Origin: Methanobacterium sp. UBA8 | GTDB taxonomy: Archaea > Methanobacteriota > Methanobacteria > Methanobacteriales > Methanobacteriaceae | DNA length: 9,765 nt | Assembly (NCBI GenBank): GCA_002509665.1 | Contig: DADN01000048.1 | Coordinates: 1-9,765 of the forward strand | Direction: 5' to 3' | Shown: positions 6,881 to 9,765 of the stretch, one piece after another | How the letters are laid out: every line of letters begins with the position of its first letter | Numbering within the stretch: position 1 is the first letter of the stretch | The notes under the pieces: generated by a model | What the model was told of the DNA's origin: nothing | The model's database searches: none | The model's input: only the letters and a program-made list of their open reading frames with translations | Program-made: the position numbers and the translations under genes

Positions 6881-6957
6881 TTACGGAACTGTCAAAAATC
6901 GAAGATTTTTGACGCGTAGAAAAATGCATGGCATTTTTCTCCAGCTTCGTTCCGTAA
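6881..6957. repeat. Three-way-junction segment: 9-bp outer stem around two 10-bp hairpins
   Basis: TTACGGAAC (6881-6889) pairs with GTTCCGTAA (6949-6957). Between them lie two perfect hairpins. One is GTCAAAAATC/GATTTTTGAC with a GAA loop (6891-6913). The other is AGAAAAATGC/GCATTTTTCT with an ATG loop (6918-6940). The regular arm and loop lengths make chance very unlikely. Confidence 0.8.
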
Positions 6958-7007
6958 ACATAACTTTTTTAAACTTAATAATTTTTAGATAATTTGAAAA
7001 TCGAAGC

Positions 7008-7030
7008 TTAAAAAATCTGTGATTTTTTGG
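7008..7030. repeat. Hairpin 4 of the element, 10-bp arms, TGT loop
   Basis: AAAAAATC (7010-7017) pairs with GATTTTTT (7021-7028); two T-G pairs extend it to ten on the + strand transcript. The AATC-NNN-GATT core matches the hairpins at 6891-6913 and 3761-3779. Confidence 0.65.
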
Positions 7031-7087
7031 AGGCCCATAACATATAAACAGATTTCTCATATAATTAGTCAAAATTATTTAGTTATT

Positions 7088-7115
7088 CACTATATTAAAG
7101 ATTAGCTTTAATCTT
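7088..7115 (+). promoter_or_regulatory. Possible TATA box and operator-like inverted repeats before the methyltransferase
   Basis: ACTATATTAA (7088-7097) overlaps the right terminal repeat and lies about 50 bases before ATG 7144, a plausible box A. Just downstream are overlapping inverted repeats: TTAAAG/CTTTAA (7095-7100, 7106-7111) and AAGATTA/TAATCTT (7098-7104, 7109-7115). If the box is used, the inserted element supplies part of the promoter. Weak call. Confidence 0.35.
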
Positions 7116-7143
7116 AATTTACAGATTGTTTGGAGAAATAAAA

Positions 7144-7824
7144 ATGCAGAAATTAGATAATTTAACATCACACCTTTCAAGTGAATATGACTTACAAATA
7201 GCAAATACAATTCCTTATTATAATTTCTTTCACCAGGAAATCCTTAATTTAATTGAATCAATGAATATAAAGCCTAATATCTGGTTAGATACTGGTTGTG
7301 GAACAGGTAATCTGGTGGAAAAAGCACTGCAAAAATTTCCAGATACAGTTTTTGTACTGGCTGATCCTTCTGAGGATATGTTAAACAAGGCAAAAGAAAA
7401 GTTAATAGATTGTAATGGAGTAAAATTTTTAGAACCCACACCAAGTCAGGATATTTCTCTTTTAAAAAATGCAGATGTAATTACTGCAGTTCAATCACAT
7501 CACTATCTAAGTGAAGATGAACGATATGAAGCTGTAAAGTCGTGTTATGATAATTTAAATGAAAATGGAGTGTATGTAACCTTTGAAAATATTCGCCCGC
7601 TTACAGAAAAAGGAACTGAAATAGGAAAAGAATACTGGAAGAAATTTCAAATTTCAAAGGGTAAAACAGTTAAAGATGCTGAAAACCATATAAAAAGGTT
7701 TGGAGCAGAGTATTTCCCTATAACGGTTGAAGAGCATCTTTTATTACTGAAAAAAATTGGATTCAAAGTGGTTGAAATATTCTGGTATTCTTACATGCAG
7801 GCGGGATTTTACTGTATAAAATAA
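7144..7824 (+). CDS. Class I SAM-dependent methyltransferase, substrate unknown
   Basis: This 226-residue protein has a Rossmann-type methyltransferase core. Motif I is WLDTGCGTGNLVEKAL (47-62), which binds the methionine part of S-adenosylmethionine. FVLADPSEDML (70-80) supplies Asp74 at the end of strand beta-2, where the adenosine ribose binds. VITAVQSHHYLSEDERYEAV (112-131) is the motif IV/post region, and NGVYVTFENIRP (141-152) is the next core strand. The C-terminal half (WKKFQISKGKTVKDAENHIKRFG, FPITVEEHLLLLKKIGF) is helical and resembles the small-molecule methyltransferase group. The substrate is not recognisable. ATG 7144 is preferred because GGAG lies 8 bases upstream (7132-7135), whereas a TTG at 7126 has no such site. 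It is a single gene, converging with comA 15 bases away. Confidence 0.85.
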   Translation: MQKLDNLTSHLSSEYDLQIANTIPYYNFFHQEILNLIESMNIKPNIWLDTGCGTGNLVEKALQKFPDTVFVLADPSEDMLNKAKEKLIDCNGVKFLEPTPSQDISLLKNADVITAVQSHHYLSEDERYEAVKSCYDNLNENGVYVTFENIRPLTEKGTEIGKEYWKKFQISKGKTVKDAENHIKRFGAEYFPITVEEHLLLLKKIGFKVVEIFWYSYMQAGFYCIK

Positions 7825-7839
7825 AAGAATAGATGGAAA

Positions 7840-8613
7840 TTAAATATCTAATTTACCTAAGGTATCTCCTCTAAGCCCACGTCTAAGTGTTTCAAGTGAA
7901 GTTACTTCTTCTGGGGCTATATTACCTAGATTTACATTGGGTCCAAATTTTAAAATAAGATCGGTCTGCTGGTTTTTTAGAGGGGCTTCCCATATTATTT
8001 TTTCCATATTTGTTTTTGCCAGTGTTTCAAGCTCATTTTCTTTAATATTTCCGCATTCATCATAGATGCCTATACCTTTCCCACCTTCACGTGCTTCAAT
8101 TAGTATCCTATCAGAACCAGCATTTATATCTGAGTTTATAAGTTTCACACGGTCTTCAGTGTCCAGTTTGCAATCATCTTGAGGATTCTTTTTTCCAACT
8201 TCTGAAATAACAGTGAATCCTCTGTCTTTAGTTTCAGATATTATATTTCTTCTTTCTTCGGGTGATATAGTGGTAGATCCGTCTGATATCTCGATAGCTG
8301 TAAGCCCTAACTTGTCAGCTTCATCTAAAAATTCTGAAAACTTGTTTTTCATATATGCAAGTTCAAATAAGGTTCCACCAGGATATGGAGTTATATCATA
8401 GGACAAATACATTTCGGCCTTTTTTTGTATGAGTTCTCTGTCGTGCAGGGCTGATGTTCCCCATCCCAATTTTGCAAAGTCTATATATTCGCCGGATACT
8501 TCCATCAGATCTTCTAAAACTCTTAGTCCCATGCCTTTGTCTAACATCATGGTAATTCCGTTTTTACGAGGTTTTTCAACTCGATATGGTGTAATAAAGT
8601 TAAATGCTTTCAT
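7840..8613 (-). CDS. comA: Phosphosulfolactate synthase, first step of coenzyme M biosynthesis
   Basis: ComA condenses phosphoenolpyruvate with sulfite to give (2R)-phospho-3-sulfolactate, the entry reaction of the PEP-dependent route to coenzyme M, the methyl carrier of methanogenesis. The 257-residue protein fits the family's TIM-barrel length. Conserved segments include TMMLDKGMG (21-29), FAKLGWGTS (46-54), PYPGGTLFE (76-84), AIEISDG (106-112), VISEVGKK (135-142), [12 protein letters not shown] (171-182) and the C-terminal GLRGDT (246-251), which probably closes the phosphate site. The start is supported by GGTGA on the minus strand (8618-8622), 4 bases before ATG. comA is transcribed alone here, from a box-A promoter near 8681-8691, and ends 15 bases from the convergent methyltransferase. 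Confidence 0.93.
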   Translation of the reverse strand: MKAFNFITPYRVEKPRKNGITMMLDKGMGLRVLEDLMEVSGEYIDFAKLGWGTSALHDRELIQKKAEMYLSYDITPYPGGTLFELAYMKNKFSEFLDEADKLGLTAIEISDGSTTISPEERRNIISETKDRGFTVISEVGKKNPQDDCKLDTEDRVKLINSDINAGSDRILIEAREGGKGIGIYDECGNIKENELETLAKTNMEKIIWEAPLKNQQTDLILKFGPNVNLGNIAPEEVTSLETLRRGLRGDTLGKLDI

Positions 8614-8680
8614 TAATTCACCTTTTGATAAATTTCTAAAACAATTAAATCTAATTATGTCAGTGTCTTATTGTTTTTGT

Positions 8681-8691
8681 GATTTATATAG
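8681..8691 (-). promoter_or_regulatory. TATA box (box A) for comA
   Basis: On the minus strand this reads CTATATAAATC, close to the methanogen consensus TTTATATA. Transcription would begin roughly 25 bases further on, near 8660, giving a leader of about 45 bases that carries the GGTGA ribosome site. Confidence 0.6.
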
Positions 8692-8865
8692 TAATGCATG
8701 TAAATTTTAAAGTTTGTGTTTGTTAATTTGACATTCTAATTTTTGTATAAGTATGTAAATTGTAACAAATAATACTATCCAAGATAAAATTTTAGTCACA
8801 TTTATCCTGGCATTGTGTCTTTGGTGATTTATGGGGTAAACTGTGCATAGTGGCAAAAATAATAT

Positions 8866-8881
8866 CAAAAAAGTATAAATT
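8866..8881 (+). promoter_or_regulatory. BRE and TATA box for the PK-C protein gene
   Basis: A purine-rich run (CAAAAAAG) precedes TATAAATT at 8874-8881, the classic TFB-recognition plus TATA arrangement. Start of transcription is predicted near 8903, leaving a leader of about 20 bases with the GAGGTGA ribosome site at 8910-8916. Confidence 0.6.
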
Positions 8882-8921
8882 TTTAGAGTTAAATAAATAA
8901 TACTGCTTTGAGGTGAAACAA

Positions 8922-9485
8922 ATGGAAAAGAGCATTTATTATTTTGAAAGTCCTGGTGAACAAAATTCAGATAAATTGGTAGAAGTTGTAAAGCAGAGAA
9001 AGGAAGAATTAGGTATAAAAAATATTGTAGTTGCTTCTGTATCCGGTAAAACTGCGCTGAAATTAAGAGAAGCAATGGATGATGTGGATATAGTAAGTGT
9101 AACTCATCATGCAGGATTTAAAGAAAAAGGAAAGCTTGAAATAGATGAAGAAAGCAAAAATAAGCTCGAAGGAAATGATATAACCTTTTACACAGGATCT
9201 CATGCATTAAGTGGTGTTGGCAGAGGAATATCAAATAAATTTGGCGGTGTAACACCTGTTGAGATAATAGCCGGTACCCTTAGACTATTTGGCCAGGGAA
9301 TAAAAGTTTGTGTTGAAGTAACCATTATGGTTGCTGATGCTGGTTTAATACCCATGGACTCTGAGATAATTGCAATTGGCGGAACTGGAAGGGGTGCTGA
9401 TGCTGCGGTAGTTTTAGAGCCGGCGCATATGAATAATTTCTTTGATCTTAAAATTAAAGAGATAATTGCAATGCCTCGATCTTAG
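8922..9485 (+). CDS. Stand-alone pyruvate kinase C-terminal (alpha/beta) domain protein
   Basis: This 187-residue soluble protein resembles only the C-terminal regulatory domain of pyruvate kinase (PK_C fold) with no catalytic barrel. Conserved patches are [16 protein letters not shown] (35-50), where the Ser/Gly/Lys/Thr cluster corresponds to the effector-phosphate loop of pyruvate kinases, VTHHAGF (60-66), [13 protein letters not shown] (92-104), [18 protein letters not shown] (109-126), [13 protein letters not shown] (132-144) and [13 protein letters not shown] (150-162). The shape suggests a ligand-binding or sensor role, or an enzyme not yet defined; no reaction can be assigned from sequence. 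ATG 8922 is chosen over GTG 8913 because GAGGTGA (8910-8916) lies 5 bases before it and overlaps the GTG. It has its own promoter, is divergent from comA, and is followed by a T6 tract. Confidence 0.82.
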   Translation: MEKSIYYFESPGEQNSDKLVEVVKQRKEELGIKNIVVASVSGKTALKLREAMDDVDIVSVTHHAGFKEKGKLEIDEESKNKLEGNDITFYTGSHALSGVGRGISNKFGGVTPVEIIAGTLRLFGQGIKVCVEVTIMVADAGLIPMDSEIIAIGGTGRGADAAVVLEPAHMNNFFDLKIKEIIAMPRS

Positions 9486-9498
9486 TTTGGGGGAATAA

Positions 9499-9504
9499 TT
9501 TTTT
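9499..9504 (+). terminator. T6 tract after the PK-C protein gene
   Basis: A run of six T begins 13 bases after the TAG stop, following a short G-rich stretch (GGGGG). This fits simple T-tract termination in archaea. Called from position and composition alone. Confidence 0.4.
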
Positions 9505-9698
9505 AATCTTAAATTTTAGGAGATAATTCTTATATTTAGATATATTTTCATGAATTTAACGTGGACTTATATTATAAAATCAAAGACATTAATTTAGTGA
9601 TATACTTGAGCAATATCTAAAAGATGTAATGGAGATATCATCATAAAACTAAAAAATTATTTGCAAGATAGTAAATTATCATTGATATAATCGCTGGT

Positions 9699-9708
9699 TT
9701 TAAATATA
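9699..9708 (+). promoter_or_regulatory. TATA box near the window end
   Basis: TTTAAATATA is a strong match to the methanogen box A. A transcript would start at about 9730 and run out of the window through a GC-rich stretch (9750-9765) that stands out from the AT-rich surroundings. The gene it serves is cut off. Bases 9505-9698 upstream show only AT-rich non-coding sequence. Confidence 0.5.
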
Positions 9709-9765
9709 AGTTATTACAATACCACAAATAAATTTAACAACATTGGCTGTGGGGGTAGGAATTGC

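Larger units (their letters stand above)
6841..7094. mobile_element. 254-bp inverted-repeat element with serial hairpins (MITE-like)
   Basis: The ends are perfect 13-bp inverted repeats, TATAGTGAATAAC (6841-6853) and GTTATTCACTATA (7082-7094). Inside are four hairpins with 10-base arms and 3-base loops: 6856-6878, 6891-6913, 6918-6940 and 7008-7030 (the last with two G-T pairs), plus a smaller 6-bp stem at 7061-7078. A 9-bp outer stem (6881-6889 with 6949-6957) encloses the second and third hairpins, giving a three-way junction. No credible gene lies inside. The flanks share TTAAA (6834-6838 and 7095-7099), a possible but offset target duplication, and the terminal TA would also suit a TA target site. 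It could instead be a structured RNA or regulatory region between divergent genes. Confidence 0.6.
8614..8921. other. 308-base intergenic region between divergent comA and the PK-C protein
   Basis: This AT-rich spacer contains the promoters of both flanking genes. A minus-strand reading frame of hydrophobic character runs through 8707-8900 (two possible membrane stretches ending ILIQKLECQINKHKL). It has no ATG start or ribosome site within the spacer and continues into the opposite gene, so I do not call it. No repeat or RNA structure was seen. Confidence 0.6.

Noticed and set aside
6881..7072. 63-residue minus-strand reading frame inside the inverted-repeat element
   Set aside because: It runs through the hairpin arms, so its residues (for example KNLRFLTVP) are a by-product of palindromes; there is no ribosome site and no domain pattern.
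7126..7143. Methyltransferase start at TTG 7126
   Set aside because: ATG 7144 has GGAG at a proper distance; the TTG has no ribosome site.
8707..9075. 122-residue minus-strand hydrophobic reading frame
   Set aside because: It overlaps the well-supported PK-C gene by 154 bases on the opposite strand. Only its last ~60 residues lie in the spacer, and these lack an ATG or ribosome site; hydrophobic runs are common in AT-rich DNA.
9744..9765. Start of a tRNA gene at the window end
   Set aside because: The visible bases do not fit the tRNA pattern of T8, A9, a D-stem beginning at 10 and A14 in any register I tried, and too little sequence remains.
1..9765. CRISPR arrays, cas genes, toxin-antitoxin pairs, integrases or transposase genes
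   Set aside because: I found no regularly spaced direct repeats and no protein with such motifs; the repeats seen are inverted repeats or protein-level beta-helix coils.

Overview
The window is AT-rich archaeal DNA, most likely from a mesophilic member of the Methanobacteriales (a Methanobacterium-like methanogen). The support is transcription factor E (archaeal basal transcription), ComA (coenzyme M biosynthesis), an F420-0:glutamyl-ligase family protein, an archaeal-type HD protein, and GGAGG/GGTGA Shine-Dalgarno sites with box-A-like TATA elements.

Layout. Bases 1-4575 (+ strand) hold two tandem copies of one three-gene cassette: an ABC exporter ATPase, an ABC-2 type permease, and a bactofilin-like beta-helix cytoskeletal protein. 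The first copy is cut by the window edge, so only the last 31 codons of its ATPase are visible. The second copy is complete. The copies have diverged unevenly. The visible ATPase tails are nearly identical. The permeases are close in their membrane parts, but copy 1 lacks an extracytoplasmic domain of about 112 residues. The bactofilins are the most divergent and differ by about two beta-helix coils. Bases 4599-6753 (- strand) hold, in transcription order, a CofE-like protein, then tfe and an HD-domain protein that probably form an operon. Bases 6754-7143 separate the CofE-like gene from a divergent methyltransferase and contain a 254-bp element with 13-bp perfect terminal inverted repeats and a series of regular hairpins. 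The methyltransferase (7144-7824, +) converges on comA (7840-8613, -). A divergent promoter region follows, then a stand-alone pyruvate-kinase C-terminal-domain protein (8922-9485, +). The last 280 bases have no assignable gene but contain a good TATA box close to the window end.

How the genes fit together. The strict order ATPase-permease-bactofilin, kept through a duplication, suggests that the exporter and the polymer-forming protein work as one unit at the membrane. What is exported is not visible. tfe, comA and the CofE-like gene are core methanogen functions. The most interesting items are the duplicated exporter-bactofilin cassette with its asymmetric permeases, and the hairpin-rich inverted-repeat element at 6841-7094, which shares its hairpin style with a hairpin that covers the ribosome binding site of the second bactofilin.
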